64,000 bases of DNA from Parashewanella spongiae (GTDB lineage: Bacteria > Pseudomonadota > Gammaproteobacteria > Enterobacterales > Shewanellaceae): contig NZ_CP037952.1 in the NCBI RefSeq assembly GCF_004358345.1, positions 4,340,001 to 4,404,000 of the forward strand, read 5' to 3'. Position numbers and translations under genes: made by a program. A model generated the notes under the pieces. The model was not told the origin of the DNA and made no database searches. It saw only the letters and a program-made list of their open reading frames with translations. Positions 1-9,948 of the stretch are shown here, piece by piece. Each line of letters starts with the position of its first letter. Position 1 is the first letter of the stretch.

Positions 1-284
1 AAAGTGTGGTTTTATTCGAACAATTAATGCCTGAATATGTCGAAAACTTAGTAAAAGCCAAAGAAGCAAACGACAAAGATACCCTCTGTGCTGAAGCCCA
101 TAAATTCAAAGGTGCTGCTGGATCAGTAGGTTTAAAACGAATTCAGCTGTTTGCACAAAAACTACAACATGGCGAAGAAGCCTCATGGGAAAGTGAACAT
201 AACACTTGGTTGCAAGCGATTGTTGATCAAGCCAGTACAGATTTACAGCAGCTTAAGCAATTTTTAGAGTCAAAGTCAGCATAA
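1..284 (+). CDS. arcB: ArcB C-terminal HPt domain (5' end outside window)
   Basis: This is the last ~93 codons of a protein that begins before the window. It is a histidine-phosphotransfer (HPt) domain with the signature AHKFKGAAGSVGL; the His is the phospho-accepting residue. The segment LFEQLMPEYVENL aligns with the end of E. coli ArcB, the membrane sensor kinase that phosphorylates ArcA when respiration is limited. Known for the family: ArcB is a tripartite kinase whose last domain is this HPt. The reading frame stays open to base 1, so a stand-alone HPt protein, as some Shewanella carry, cannot be excluded. Lying just upstream of gltB matches the enterobacterial arcB-gltB neighbourhood. 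It ends in TAA and is followed by a terminator. Confidence 0.8.
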   Translation, partial: SVVLFEQLMPEYVENLVKAKEANDKDTLCAEAHKFKGAAGSVGLKRIQLFAQKLQHGEEASWESEHNTWLQAIVDQASTDLQQLKQFLESKSA

Positions 285-326
285 GCTCCGAACTCATTTC
301 CAAGTATCTCTGATCTTTATTCACTT

Positions 327-358
327 ATCGCCACGCCTAACGCTTGGCGATTTTTTTT
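327..358 (+). terminator. Rho-independent terminator after arcB
   Basis: A 7-bp stem (ATCGCCA with TGGCGAT) and an 11-base loop are followed directly by a run of eight T. It lies 43 bases after the arcB stop and separates arcB from gltB transcription. Confidence 0.85.
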
Positions 359-503
359 AATTCTCTCCTATACTTACCAGATCTAGATTGATATTCACCG
401 AAAACAAAACTGAATAAATACTCATTATTATGACTGGTAATTAATATTCGCATTTGAATAATTTCCTTCATTTTTATCTAGAAAATCTCTTATAAACACG
501 TGA

Positions 504-525
504 GTTGTGACAAGTTAATCACAAC
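504..525. promoter_or_regulatory. Palindromic operator candidate upstream of gltBD
   Basis: The 370-base gap between arcB and gltB holds the arcB terminator and this perfect inverted repeat: GTTGTGA, eight bases, TCACAAC. It lies about 130 bases before the gltB start. Its halves resemble CRP half-sites (TGTGA/TCACA), but the spacer is eight bases instead of the canonical six, so I do not call it a CRP site. A regulatory role is inference from symmetry and position. Confidence 0.35.
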
Positions 526-654
526 AAAGTTACATATAAGTTTTAAAAAAGATAAATAATACCGTTATCTATCGATTGATCTTTCAACTCCAAACAGATA
601 TTTTAATTACCAAAAGTGAATAACTATAAAACTTAACTACTAAGGATGTAATGT

Positions 655-3600
655 ATGACCTTATATCACCCAAGCTTTGAACGAGAAAACTGTGGTTTTG
701 GATTAATCGCTCAAATGGACGGTGATGCTACACATTCAATTGTAAAAACAGCCATTCACAGTTTAGACCGCTTGAAACATCGAGGCGGCATTGCGGCAGA
801 CGGAAAAACAGGTGATGGCTGTGGCATACTAATGAAAATGCCTTCAGAGTTTTTTACTCAAATTGCCGAACAACAAGATTGGCATTTAAGCCGTAAATTT
901 GCTGTTGGTGTCATATTTTTGAGTCAAAACCCAACCCTTGCCCAACAAGCTAAAGAACAAATAGAACAAGAACTCGCTAAAGAAACGCTGAGTATTGCTG
1001 GCTGGCGTGCAGTGCCAACAGATAAAAGTGTACTGGGTAAGATTGCGGCAACGAGTGAGCCTAAAATTGTTCATGTACTAATCAACTCTCCCATTGGTTG
1101 GCGCGAAAAGGATCTCGAACGTCGACTTTACATGGCAAGAAGACGCATAGAGCAAAGTGTTACTGAAAATGACTGCTATATAGCCAGTTTATCCGGTCAA
1201 GTCATTGTATACAAAGGTTTGATGATGCCTGAAGATCTGGGTCGATATTACCCAGACTTAACAGATCCTGAATTTAAAAGTGCTGTGTGTTTATTCCACC
1301 AGCGCTTTTCGACCAACACATCCCCTAAATGGCCGTTAGCGCAGCCGTTTCGTTACTTAGCTCACAATGGCGAGATCAATACCATTGAAGGTAATCGGCA
1401 ATGGGCTAAAGCCAGAGCTTATAAATTTCATTCGCCTTTATTACCAGATCTTCAACAAGCTGCACCATTTGTAAATGAAGTCGGCTCTGATTCTTCTTCT
1501 CTCGATAACATGCTTGAAATGTTACTTTCTGGCGGCATGGATCTCTATCGAGCGATGAGATTACTGATCCCATCTGCTTGGCAAAATAATCCTGAAATGG
1601 ACGAAGATTTAAAAGCATTTTATGATTTCAACTCCATGCACATGGAGCCTTGGGATGGGCCAGCTGGCGTCGTAATGACCAATGGCCGATACGCAGCGTG
1701 CGCTGTGGATCGTAATGGTTTAAGACCTTCCCGTTATGTGATCACCAATGACAGAATACTGACCGTGTCTTCTGAAGTTGGGATCTGGGATTATGCCGAA
1801 GATGCTATTGTTGATAAAGGCTGTATTGGGCCCGGTGAATTATTAGTACTTGATACCCAAAATGGCCGCCTGTTTCAGTCTTTCGAAATTGATAATGATC
1901 TCAAAAGACGCCACCCCTACAAAGAATGGATGAAAAAGCACAGCACAACATTAGTGCCAGCCAATAAAATTCCATCTGATCAACAGGGAGGAAATGATCT
2001 ATCACCTTCCCAACTGTCGATTTATCAAAAAATGTTCGGTTATACCAAAGAAGAACTTGAACAGATTATTTGGCCTCTCGCAGTAAATGCCCAAGAAGCA
2101 ACTGGCTCAATGGGAGATGACGCGCCAATTGCTGTATTATCCTCACAACCTCGCTCAATCTATGACTACTTTAGGCAAAAGTTTGCCCAAGTTACCAATC
2201 CCCCTATCGATCCCTTGCGCGAAAAGCACGTCATGTCATTAACAACCTGTGCGGGACGAGAGCAGAATCTGTTTAATGAAACGACGGGACACGCTTATCG
2301 AGTTATGTTTGACTCACCCATCTTGGTTTATAGCGATTTCAGTCAACTTATGTCGTTGGATCAAAAGTATTACCAACACAACACCATTAACTTAAGTTAT
2401 GACAACAAAGAAGGCCTTAAAGAGGCTTTAATCAGAATCACTGAAAAAGCTAAAGAGCTAGCCAAAAACGGTACCACATTGTTAGTACTGTCTGATCGCA
2501 ATATCAGCCGAGAAAAGCAATTGATACCCGCAGCTATGGCTGTTGGAGCAATTCACAAAGCGCTCGTGGATAATCATTTACGTTGTGACAGCAATATCAT
2601 CGTAGAAACCGCAACCTGTCGAGACCCGCATCATTTTGCTGTTTTATTGGGGTTTGGCGCAACCGCGATATACCCCTACTTAGCTTATGAGTCCATTGCA
2701 GCTATCGCTATAAAAAGAAAAAATTCTGATATTGTGACGCTCTCGATAAACTTTAGAACTGGTATTGAAAAAGGTCTATGTAAGATATTATCCAAGATGG
2801 GGATCAGCACCATAGGTTCTTACCGCTGTAGCCGTTTATTTGAGGTCATTGGTTTAAGCAAAGGCGTGGTTGATATGTGTTTTAATGGCGTTTGCAGTCG
2901 AATTCAAGGTATTGGATTTGATGATATTGCCGCAGAATTATCAAGGCTTCACAAATTAGCCTATCGTCAACATCACGATTTACCTCAAGGCGGACAGCTA
3001 AAATATGTGGCCAATAGTGAATATCATAGTTTTAATCCCGATGTCGTCACGACCTTGCACACAGCCCTTTATCAAAACGACTATTCCGCCTATCAAAAAT
3101 TCAGTGAGCTTGTTGATAAACGCCCTATTGCGACCTTACGTGATTTACTGAGTATTACGGGTGATACGGTTCCTATTGACATTAATAAAGTGGAATCTGC
3201 TTCGAACCTTTTTCCACGATTCGATACCGCAGCAATGAGTATTGGCGCACTGAGCCCCGAAGCACATGTCGCTCTTGCTGTTGCAATGAATCACCTTGGT
3301 GGACATTCAAACTCCGGCGAAGGAGGTGAAGATCCGCGCCGTTTTAACAACAAAAATAATTCTGCAATTAAACAAATCGCCTCTGGTCGGTTTGGCGTAA
3401 CAGCGCAATATCTAATGAGTGCTGAAATCATCCAGATAAAAATTGCTCAAGGCGCTAAACCCGGTGAAGGCGGACAATTACCCGGAGATAAAGTCAGTGT
3501 TGAAATCGCCAAACTAAGGTTTGCTAAACCGGGGGTGACCTTAATCTCCCCTCCCCCTCATCACGACATTTATTCAATCGAAGATTTAGCGCAATTAATT

Positions 3601-5100
3601 TTCGACTTAAAACAAGTCAACACTAAGGCGCTAATATCGGTCAAATTAGTTTCAGCTCCCGGTATTGGGACTATTGCGACAGGTGTCGTAAAAGCCTATG
3701 CAGATATGATCACCATAAGTGGCTACGACGGTGGCACAGGAGCAAGCCCATTAAGCTCAGTCAAATATGCAGGATCACCGTGGGAGCTTGGTTTAGCAGA
3801 AGTGCATCAAACCCTTGTGGCAAATGGCGTCCGCCATAAGGTTCGACTGCAAGTAGACGGAGGCTTAAAAAGCGCAACAGATATCATTAAAGCGACCATG
3901 CTCGGTGCTGAAAGCTTTGGGTTTGGCACAGTTCCAATGTTAGCACTCGGTTGCAAATATCTACGAATTTGCCATTTAAATAACTGCGCAACGGGTATAG
4001 CCACACAAGACAAACGATTAAGAGAGCAAAACTTTCATGGTGATGCCCAGCGCGTTATCAGCTATTTTGAGTTTCTGGCTCGCGATTTGCGAGAACAATT
4101 AGCTCAACTGGGTATGAGCTCATTAGAGCAGCTTGTTGGCCGTAGCGATTTGTTAACCAATAACAAGGGTAGTACTGACAAACATCGTAGCCTTGATTTA
4201 TCAGCGATTACAGCCTTAGCCACATCACCTGTTGACAAACCCAAAACCTGGAGCCAACCAAATCCATGTCAAGATAAAGGAGTATTGAACCAAACATTAT
4301 TAAGCTCCTGCAAACGAGCAATTGATAATAACTCCAGTTACATCGGCCACTTTGAAGTCACAAATACCGACCGTTCAGTAGGTGCAAGCTTAGCGGGTTA
4401 CATTGCCAGTCAAACACAGCCAACCCAAAAACAAACCCAAGTTAAACTTTGTTTTACAGGCACCGCTGGCCAAAGTTTTGGAGTATGGAATACCAAAGGA
4501 ATGAGCCTGTACTTGGTGGGTGACAGCAACGATTATGTAGGAAAGGGGATGTCTGGTGGGCGAATTGTCATTTCCCCTCCCTCAAACAGTTTATTTGCTT
4601 CTGAGCAGGCCTCTATCATGGGGAATACCTGTTTATACGGTGCCACAGGTGGACAATTGTTTGCAGCAGGCCGAGCTGGTGAGCGATTTGCTGTTCGAAA
4701 TTCAGGTGCTACTGCCGTCATTGAAGGCATTGGAAACAACGGTTGTGAATACATGACAGGCGGAACCGTTGTCGTTCTAGGCAGCGCAGGTGTGAACTTT
4801 GGTGCAGGTATGACTGGCGGTATGGCTTATGTGTTTGATCAACTCAATCAGTTTAGCCAACGCGTTAATACTGAACTGGTCGATGTTCTCAAGCTCGAAC
4901 ATAAAGATCATCAAGAAAATTTAAAACAGTTAATCGCTCAACATGTTCATGAAACAAACAGTGAACACGCCAAAAAGTTACTGCTAGAGTTTGAGCATTA
5001 CAAACATTGCTTTGTGCTTGTAAAACCCAAAAATAGTCATGTCAACGCACTGCTCAACGATATCAATGAAGCACCAGAACTTATATTAAGGCAGGGATAA
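655..5100 (+). CDS. gltB: Glutamate synthase (NADPH) large subunit
   Basis: The 1481-residue large subunit converts glutamine plus 2-oxoglutarate to two glutamates in the cytoplasm, the second step of GS-GOGAT ammonium assimilation. Domains in order are the N-terminal class II glutamine amidotransferase, with Cys13 (in ENCGFGL) expected to become the N-terminal nucleophile after removal of a 12-residue propeptide; the central domain; the FMN-binding synthase domain (about 800-1230); and a C-terminal Gly-rich beta-helix (GAGMTGGMAYV). Cys1100, Cys1106 and Cys1111 have the spacing of the 3Fe-4S ligands. Length is normal for the family. AAGGA lies 8 bases before ATG655; an earlier ATG at 651 is out of frame. 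gltD begins three bases after the stop, so they form an operon. Confidence 0.97.
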   Translation: MTLYHPSFERENCGFGLIAQMDGDATHSIVKTAIHSLDRLKHRGGIAADGKTGDGCGILMKMPSEFFTQIAEQQDWHLSRKFAVGVIFLSQNPTLAQQAKEQIEQELAKETLSIAGWRAVPTDKSVLGKIAATSEPKIVHVLINSPIGWREKDLERRLYMARRRIEQSVTENDCYIASLSGQVIVYKGLMMPEDLGRYYPDLTDPEFKSAVCLFHQRFSTNTSPKWPLAQPFRYLAHNGEINTIEGNRQWAKARAYKFHSPLLPDLQQAAPFVNEVGSDSSSLDNMLEMLLSGGMDLYRAMRLLIPSAWQNNPEMDEDLKAFYDFNSMHMEPWDGPAGVVMTNGRYAACAVDRNGLRPSRYVITNDRILTVSSEVGIWDYAEDAIVDKGCIGPGELLVLDTQNGRLFQSFEIDNDLKRRHPYKEWMKKHSTTLVPANKIPSDQQGGNDLSPSQLSIYQKMFGYTKEELEQIIWPLAVNAQEATGSMGDDAPIAVLSSQPRSIYDYFRQKFAQVTNPPIDPLREKHVMSLTTCAGREQNLFNETTGHAYRVMFDSPILVYSDFSQLMSLDQKYYQHNTINLSYDNKEGLKEALIRITEKAKELAKNGTTLLVLSDRNISREKQLIPAAMAVGAIHKALVDNHLRCDSNIIVETATCRDPHHFAVLLGFGATAIYPYLAYESIAAIAIKRKNSDIVTLSINFRTGIEKGLCKILSKMGISTIGSYRCSRLFEVIGLSKGVVDMCFNGVCSRIQGIGFDDIAAELSRLHKLAYRQHHDLPQGGQLKYVANSEYHSFNPDVVTTLHTALYQNDYSAYQKFSELVDKRPIATLRDLLSITGDTVPIDINKVESASNLFPRFDTAAMSIGALSPEAHVALAVAMNHLGGHSNSGEGGEDPRRFNNKNNSAIKQIASGRFGVTAQYLMSAEIIQIKIAQGAKPGEGGQLPGDKVSVEIAKLRFAKPGVTLISPPPHHDIYSIEDLAQLIFDLKQVNTKALISVKLVSAPGIGTIATGVVKAYADMITISGYDGGTGASPLSSVKYAGSPWELGLAEVHQTLVANGVRHKVRLQVDGGLKSATDIIKATMLGAESFGFGTVPMLALGCKYLRICHLNNCATGIATQDKRLREQNFHGDAQRVISYFEFLARDLREQLAQLGMSSLEQLVGRSDLLTNNKGSTDKHRSLDLSAITALATSPVDKPKTWSQPNPCQDKGVLNQTLLSSCKRAIDNNSSYIGHFEVTNTDRSVGASLAGYIASQTQPTQKQTQVKLCFTGTAGQSFGVWNTKGMSLYLVGDSNDYVGKGMSGGRIVISPPSNSLFASEQASIMGNTCLYGATGGQLFAAGRAGERFAVRNSGATAVIEGIGNNGCEYMTGGTVVVLGSAGVNFGAGMTGGMAYVFDQLNQFSQRVNTELVDVLKLEHKDHQENLKQLIAQHVHETNSEHAKKLLLEFEHYKHCFVLVKPKNSHVNALLNDINEAPELILRQG

Positions 5101-5103
5101 TCA

Positions 5104-6495
5104 ATGAGTAATGATTTTCAGTTTATCGAACTTAAAAGAGCCTTGCCGCGTAAACATTCAATTGAACAACGCCAGCAACAATTTATAGAAATTTATCAGC
5201 CAGATAAAAACGATAACATTCAAGCTCAAGCTGATCGATGCTTAGATTGCGGTAACCCATATTGCGAATGGAAATGTCCACTTCATAATTACATACCCAA
5301 CTGGTTAAAATTGATCAAAGAAGAGCGATTAATGGAGGCCGCTGATCTCGTTCATCAAACCAACAGTTTACCTGAAGTTTGCGGTCGAGTGTGTCCACAA
5401 GATAGATTATGTGAAGGCGCATGCACCATCAACGAAGACTTTGGTGCAGTCACCATTGGCAATATAGAAAAATACATTACCGATACCGCCATCGCTCAAG
5501 GCTGGAAACCTGACTTATCTCATGTCGTAAACCGAAATGAAAAAGTGGCCATTATTGGCGCAGGACCAGCTGGGTTAGCCTGTGCTGACGTACTCGCCAG
5601 AAACGGCATTAAAGCCACTGTTTATGACAAATATCCTGAAATTGGCGGTTTACTCACTTATGGTATTCCTGCATTTAAACTTGAAAAAGACGTGATTCAA
5701 ACCCGTAGAAAACTGTTGGAATCAATGGGGATCCGCTTTCAACTTAATACCACAATTGGTGATGATATTGAGTTTTCAACCCTAGAAAAAAACCATGATG
5801 CGGTATTTTTAGGTATGGGGGCATATAAAGCGATAACCGCTGGCATACCTAACGAAACCGCCACTGGTGTTTATCAAGCGCTTCCTTACTTAATCGCTAA
5901 TACCCAAGCGCTAATGCAATCCCCTCAGGCTGAGTACCCTTATATCAACGTTAAAGACAAAGTCGTTGTTGTGCTCGGCGGCGGTGACACATCGATGGAT
6001 TGTGTTCGAACCGCTGTACGCCAAGGCGCTAAAAAAGTGACTTTAATCTACCGACGCGATAAAGCCTCTATGCCCGGCTCAGTCAATGAAGTAAACAATG
6101 CTATCGAAGAAGGTGTAGAGTTTATTTTTCACCGTCAACCCATCTCAATAGAAGCTGAAAACGGGCAGGTTATCGGAGTGAAATGCATTGCAACGGATCA
6201 ATCATTTGAAAGCCAGCATCAAAACCATAAAGAGCAAATTTACGCCGCAGATGCACTGATTATTGCTTTCGGTTTTAAACCAAGCCCAAGTCCTTGGTTT
6301 GCAAAAGAAAGCGTAAATGTTGATGAAAGTGGAAAGGTAATAGTTGATCACACTCTATATCCATTTCAAACAGATAACCCTAAAGTTTTTGCCGGCGGCG
6401 ACATGGTAAGAGGTGCTGATTTAGTCGTGACAGCAATTGCTGAAGGAAGAAAGGCAGCCCTAGGCATTTTGGATTACTTATCTGATAAAAAATGA
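5104..6495 (+). CDS. gltD: Glutamate synthase small subunit
   Basis: The 463-residue beta subunit takes electrons from NADPH through FAD and 4Fe-4S clusters to GltB. The N-terminal part has the cluster cysteines (CLDCGNPYCEWKCP and CGRVCPQDRLCEGAC). An FAD dinucleotide-binding motif (IIGAGPAGLACA) lies near residue 152 and an NADPH-binding motif (VVVLGGGDTSMDC) near 285. Length is typical. Its start is three bases after the gltB stop, so translation is probably coupled. PreT at 37503 is a paralogue with the same architecture; this copy is assigned as GltD because of its position after gltB. Confidence 0.96.
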   Translation: MSNDFQFIELKRALPRKHSIEQRQQQFIEIYQPDKNDNIQAQADRCLDCGNPYCEWKCPLHNYIPNWLKLIKEERLMEAADLVHQTNSLPEVCGRVCPQDRLCEGACTINEDFGAVTIGNIEKYITDTAIAQGWKPDLSHVVNRNEKVAIIGAGPAGLACADVLARNGIKATVYDKYPEIGGLLTYGIPAFKLEKDVIQTRRKLLESMGIRFQLNTTIGDDIEFSTLEKNHDAVFLGMGAYKAITAGIPNETATGVYQALPYLIANTQALMQSPQAEYPYINVKDKVVVVLGGGDTSMDCVRTAVRQGAKKVTLIYRRDKASMPGSVNEVNNAIEEGVEFIFHRQPISIEAENGQVIGVKCIATDQSFESQHQNHKEQIYAADALIIAFGFKPSPSPWFAKESVNVDESGKVIVDHTLYPFQTDNPKVFAGGDMVRGADLVVTAIAEGRKAALGILDYLSDKK

Positions 6496-6572
6496 TAAAT
6501 TACCGTCCTTATTTTTTCATTCCCTACTTTGGTTTCATTTTACAGGGAATGCAACCTGTTAAAGGCGTATAA

Positions 6573-7265
6573 ATGAAGATTGGTATTATCGGCGCAATGG
6601 AGCCAGAAGTAGCGCATCTAATTCAAGTATTAACTAACCCACAAACAAAGACAATTGCGGGTCTCGAGTTTATTTGTGGCCAATATGCAGATCACGATCT
6701 TATCGTTACTCGCTCTGGTATCGGAAAAGTTGCGGCGAGTATGGCAACGACTTTACTGATCAATGAGTTTACTCCAGACAGGATCATAAACACTGGATCG
6801 GCTGGTGGCTTCTGTGATGAATTAGACATTGGAGACATCGTAATTTCCAAAGAAGTTCGCTATTACGATGTTGACCTAACGGCCTTCGGGTACGAGATTG
6901 GCCAATTACCACAGAATCCAGCCGCATATACACCAGATGAATCATTAGTAAATGCTGCCCATGGCGCCATTGAAAAGGTTGGACAAGTCAAAGCCATTGA
7001 AGGGCTTATCTGCTCAGGTGATACCTTCGTTTGTGATCCAGTGATAACCAAAACAATGTTAGCTAATTTCCCGACTATGGCCGCTTGTGAAATGGAAGGC
7101 GCTGCGATTGCTCAAGTCTGTAATCAATTCAAAGTGCCTTTTGTCGTAATACGCTCTTTATCCGATAACGCCAATAGCGATTCAGCGGTTGATTTTGATT
7201 CTTACATTGTCAAAGCCGGACAGCATTCTGCCCTTGTTGTACTAGCCTTAGTGGAGCTACTTTAA
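6573..7265 (+). CDS. mtnN: 5'-methylthioadenosine/S-adenosylhomocysteine nucleosidase
   Basis: The 230-residue cytosolic enzyme removes adenine from methylthioadenosine and S-adenosylhomocysteine, serving methionine salvage and the activated-methyl cycle (and AI-2 precursor formation where LuxS is present). [13 protein letters not shown] at the N terminus, NTGSAGGF, and the substrate motif [12 protein letters not shown] with VIRSLSDNA carrying the catalytic Asp are all standard. Length equals the family norm. The TAA stop lies inside the 5-bp target duplication of the MITE that starts two bases later, so the insertion fell at the very end of the gene without changing the protein. Confidence 0.96.
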   Translation: MKIGIIGAMEPEVAHLIQVLTNPQTKTIAGLEFICGQYADHDLIVTRSGIGKVAASMATTLLINEFTPDRIINTGSAGGFCDELDIGDIVISKEVRYYDVDLTAFGYEIGQLPQNPAAYTPDESLVNAAHGAIEKVGQVKAIEGLICSGDTFVCDPVITKTMLANFPTMAACEMEGAAIAQVCNQFKVPFVVIRSLSDNANSDSAVDFDSYIVKAGQHSALVVLALVELL

Positions 7266-7266
7266 A

Positions 7267-7398
7267 CCTAGCAACATCAGTTGACTGCGTTCTCAAGCGT
7301 AGAGTACTTCACTCATTGGGTGAAAGTCATGATGATAAAATCATTCTATTGCTCAAACAGTTACTCATATTACTCAGCGTTCAACTGATGTTTTTAGG
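7267..7398. repeat. MITE family A, copy A1 (132 bp)
   Basis: A short non-coding element bounded by imperfect inverted repeats (CCTAGCAACATCAGTTGA at the left, TCAACTGATGTTTTTAGG at the right) and flanked on both sides by TTAAA (7262-7266 and 7399-7403), a 5-bp target duplication. It is an internally shortened relative of copy A2 (33522-33738), in the opposite orientation. It has no coding capacity and would need a transposase in trans. Confidence 0.85.
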
Positions 7399-7443
7399 TT
7401 AAATATTCTCAACACTACATTTTAATTGGAGCAACCACTAACA

Positions 7444-8421
7444 ATGCTGGATACGTTTCTGACAAAGATACAACTTGATTCTATTTTTTATCAACAAGTT
7501 GGCATACTGTTAGTGGCAATGCTATTAGCTCAGTTCATTTCGGTTCCGCGGCGTAAACAACCTTTATACCATTTTGAGCAGCTCGCCATATCGTTTTCCC
7601 AAAAAGTAAATCACCCGAATAGATCCGCTAATCAGAGAATCATAGCAGGTACTCTGGCAGCAATAAGCTTGGTATTCCCGCTTTGGATTGTAGTCATATT
7701 TTTGATCGAGCTTTCAATTTACCCTTGGTTTTTCGAAGTGTTGATTCTATTTGCTTGTATGCTGGATAACGGATTCAGTAAAACATCGAGCCAAATTGAA
7801 CAGCAACTCAATCAACAAAATAATGCTCAAGCCAAAAAATTACTTGCACTTTGGTGTCAACGAGATACCAACAAACTTTCAGCTATTGGCATTAGCAAAG
7901 CGTGTATTGAGAAAATGGCAGAACTGGGAAGCACAAATATTATAGTCGTTTTCGGTTATTTATTAGGTGGAACTTATCTTGCTGTATTGCTGAAAATGCT
8001 CAAACAATTAGGTTTAGCTTGGCCAAGTTCAAACCCACATTTTCATAAATTTAATGCCCTCATTCATAAAATTAACCGTATCGTATTATACGTTCCAAAT
8101 ATTGCTTGGAGCTTTTTATTACTAGAACCTTGTAAGATAAGAAGTTGGCAGTTATTTTTTACAAAAATAATCCCATTTGAAATGTCAGGCTGTAATACCT
8201 TAAATATGAGTTTACTTGCATTTAGGTTAAACATTGAACTTGGCGGGCCCAGAATTTATAACGCAATAAAAGTATCTATAAATAAAATTGAATACGGTAA
8301 ACTACCAAGTATTTCGGACATTAATAAAACCGTTAACATTTTTGAACTATCTAATTTAATAATAATTTCGATTACAATGCTCACCGCTGTTATTAACTTT
8401 TATCTTGAAGCATTAACATAA
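7444..8421 (+). CDS. CobD/CbiB-like integral membrane protein
   Basis: About 325 residues with several hydrophobic segments (around 15-30, 75-110, 165-190 and near the C terminus). It resembles CobD/CbiB, the membrane enzyme that joins aminopropanol phosphate to adenosylcobyric acid in cobalamin synthesis. The resemblance is in overall hydropathy and in the IELSIYPWFFEVLILFACM region. I see no other cobalamin genes in the window, so this may be a divergent relative with another role. The open frame reaches a TTG at 7426, but ATG7444 with GGAG 12 bases upstream is the likelier start. It lies downstream of mtnN, separated from it by MITE A1. Confidence in the family is moderate; in catalytic function, low. 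Confidence 0.6.
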   Translation: MLDTFLTKIQLDSIFYQQVGILLVAMLLAQFISVPRRKQPLYHFEQLAISFSQKVNHPNRSANQRIIAGTLAAISLVFPLWIVVIFLIELSIYPWFFEVLILFACMLDNGFSKTSSQIEQQLNQQNNAQAKKLLALWCQRDTNKLSAIGISKACIEKMAELGSTNIIVVFGYLLGGTYLAVLLKMLKQLGLAWPSSNPHFHKFNALIHKINRIVLYVPNIAWSFLLLEPCKIRSWQLFFTKIIPFEMSGCNTLNMSLLAFRLNIELGGPRIYNAIKVSINKIEYGKLPSISDINKTVNIFELSNLIIISITMLTAVINFYLEALT

Positions 8422-8544
8422 TTTAAAGTTATAAAAAACTTTTATAACTGCAGTTAAACGGCATATTAATTACCGTTAATTCCAGCTAATTGGAACAGTT
8501 TACCTGCTAGTATTGTAAGGATAACTTTCTATTTGTATTAATAA

Positions 8545-9591
8545 ATGACGCTTCCATTAAATACTCAATCTCCAACGCTTCCCGGCGGTTCTGAATTCAC
8601 TCAAAGAAAATTCGAAAAGTTTTTATTTGATAAGCCAAGAAAACTTGAAGCAGGGCCTAGAGATAAAGTAGTAAATGCTAAATTTAGCAAAACAGGCGAC
8701 TTAATAGCATTAAAGAAGCAACTCAGCGTATTGCCATTATCTCAAGATTCGAGCGAGTTAGAAAAAATAATTGTACGCTTTTTTGTGATAAGAGACTTTT
8801 TACAACAACCAGCCGACCAACTTTTAAAAATTGAACATAATTCAAGTAAGCGCCATGAGCCTTCCACTTTAGTCATTTCTTATCTCAATAAAAAAATATA
8901 CGAATATGTATTAAAACAACAATACGAGCAGCAACAATCCGAGATTTTAATTAATCATTTTGGCTGGAAATCACTAGTTTTACCTGAAGCCCCAACTTAT
9001 GAGTCGACGCAAACATTCGCGAAACTTTGCAGCCAGCAAGTTACTTCTCACTTCACTGAGCGAAAGGAGGTGATCAAAGCACAATTAAAAATTAAGTTGT
9101 TGGCTCAATTAAAACCTGATCCTTCTTTATCAAATGAAACCCTTTGCTTACAAGAAGAAGTTGATAAACTAGAAAACGAATCCTATACAGCAGACTGGAG
9201 ATCACAGTGTCTGTTTTCATGCAATCCCGTTGATGAAATGGTAGATGTTTTTCAAATGAGTTTCGCTAATGAAGATTTTTATGTCAGATTACCACCACTC
9301 GTTTTAGCACTGGCTCACGATTCTGTTCCAGACAGCAAAGGAGTCGACTTACTTTATACCTATTTAACTGACAGGCTTTCTTATCAAAACCTTGATGAAT
9401 TTTTAGATCTTATTTGTTCAACCCCAAAAGCTATTTGCACTCAAGATCCCATATATTCATTACTTCATCCATTAAAAACGGCCGTTAAAACAAATGCAAA
9501 ATTGGAATGTGTTATTAAAAGTATATTCTCACAATGTTATATGGATGGTGTAAACCTTTGGCAGATATTTGAATTTATAGAAGAATTCTAA
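8545..9591 (+). CDS. Unrecognised 348-residue soluble protein
   Basis: I do not recognise a family. The protein has no signal peptide or membrane segment. It is rich in Gln, Lys and Glu, mostly helical-looking, with a probable coiled coil around 165-205. The N-terminal ~40 residues are polar and look disordered (SPTLPGGSEFTQRKF). Six Cys lie in the second half, none in a recognisable metal-binding spacing. No Shine-Dalgarno sequence lies near the ATG; the nearest AAGGA is over 20 bases upstream. AT-rich composition and position between unrelated housekeeping genes suggest accessory DNA. A secreted effector or gatekeeper-type protein is possible but nothing in the sequence proves it. Confidence 0.6.
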   Translation: MTLPLNTQSPTLPGGSEFTQRKFEKFLFDKPRKLEAGPRDKVVNAKFSKTGDLIALKKQLSVLPLSQDSSELEKIIVRFFVIRDFLQQPADQLLKIEHNSSKRHEPSTLVISYLNKKIYEYVLKQQYEQQQSEILINHFGWKSLVLPEAPTYESTQTFAKLCSQQVTSHFTERKEVIKAQLKIKLLAQLKPDPSLSNETLCLQEEVDKLENESYTADWRSQCLFSCNPVDEMVDVFQMSFANEDFYVRLPPLVLALAHDSVPDSKGVDLLYTYLTDRLSYQNLDEFLDLICSTPKAICTQDPIYSLLHPLKTAVKTNAKLECVIKSIFSQCYMDGVNLWQIFEFIEEF

Positions 9592-9948
9592 TTTAAGTAT
9601 TTTAATAAATAACCGGAGTTATTTGTAAGCAAAGCTAGGGTAAATGAATGAATGTTTTTCGAGCAAAAACCGGTTAGTGGGCTGATGATGTGAATTGAGC
9701 TATCAATCATAGTATCGCTCAAACAGGTACTCATACCAATTACTGTAATTGGTGTTACATATGAAACAACGATGAATTTCAACTTTATTTTACTTATCTC
9801 ACACTCAAAAAACGAATTACTCGAATGAAAAGCTCATTAGCCACTATGAATAAAAATTGTGCTATGCTTTCTTTTTAAAGTAAAAACAAACAACATATTT
9901 CCCCTATAAATTAATCACATACGAGCATTCGCACAATAGGAGCTATGG
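9592..9948. other. Gene-free 357-base stretch with repeat fragments
   Basis: No gene is seen. It contains an end-to-end fusion of two family D termini, the 23-bp near-palindrome at 9733-9755 (ATACCAATTAC, T, GTAATTGGTGT), directly preceded by a fragment of family A interior (GCTCAAACAGGTACTCAT). The last ~60 bases should hold the promoter of the antiporter gene. Confidence 0.6.

Noticed and set aside
504-525. CRP binding site upstream of gltB
   Set aside because: The spacer between TGTGA and TCACA is eight bases, not six; kept only as an unnamed operator candidate.
7444-8421. Cobalamin biosynthesis operon
   Set aside because: Only one CobD/CbiB-like gene is present and no B12 riboswitch or other cob/cbi gene is seen in the window.
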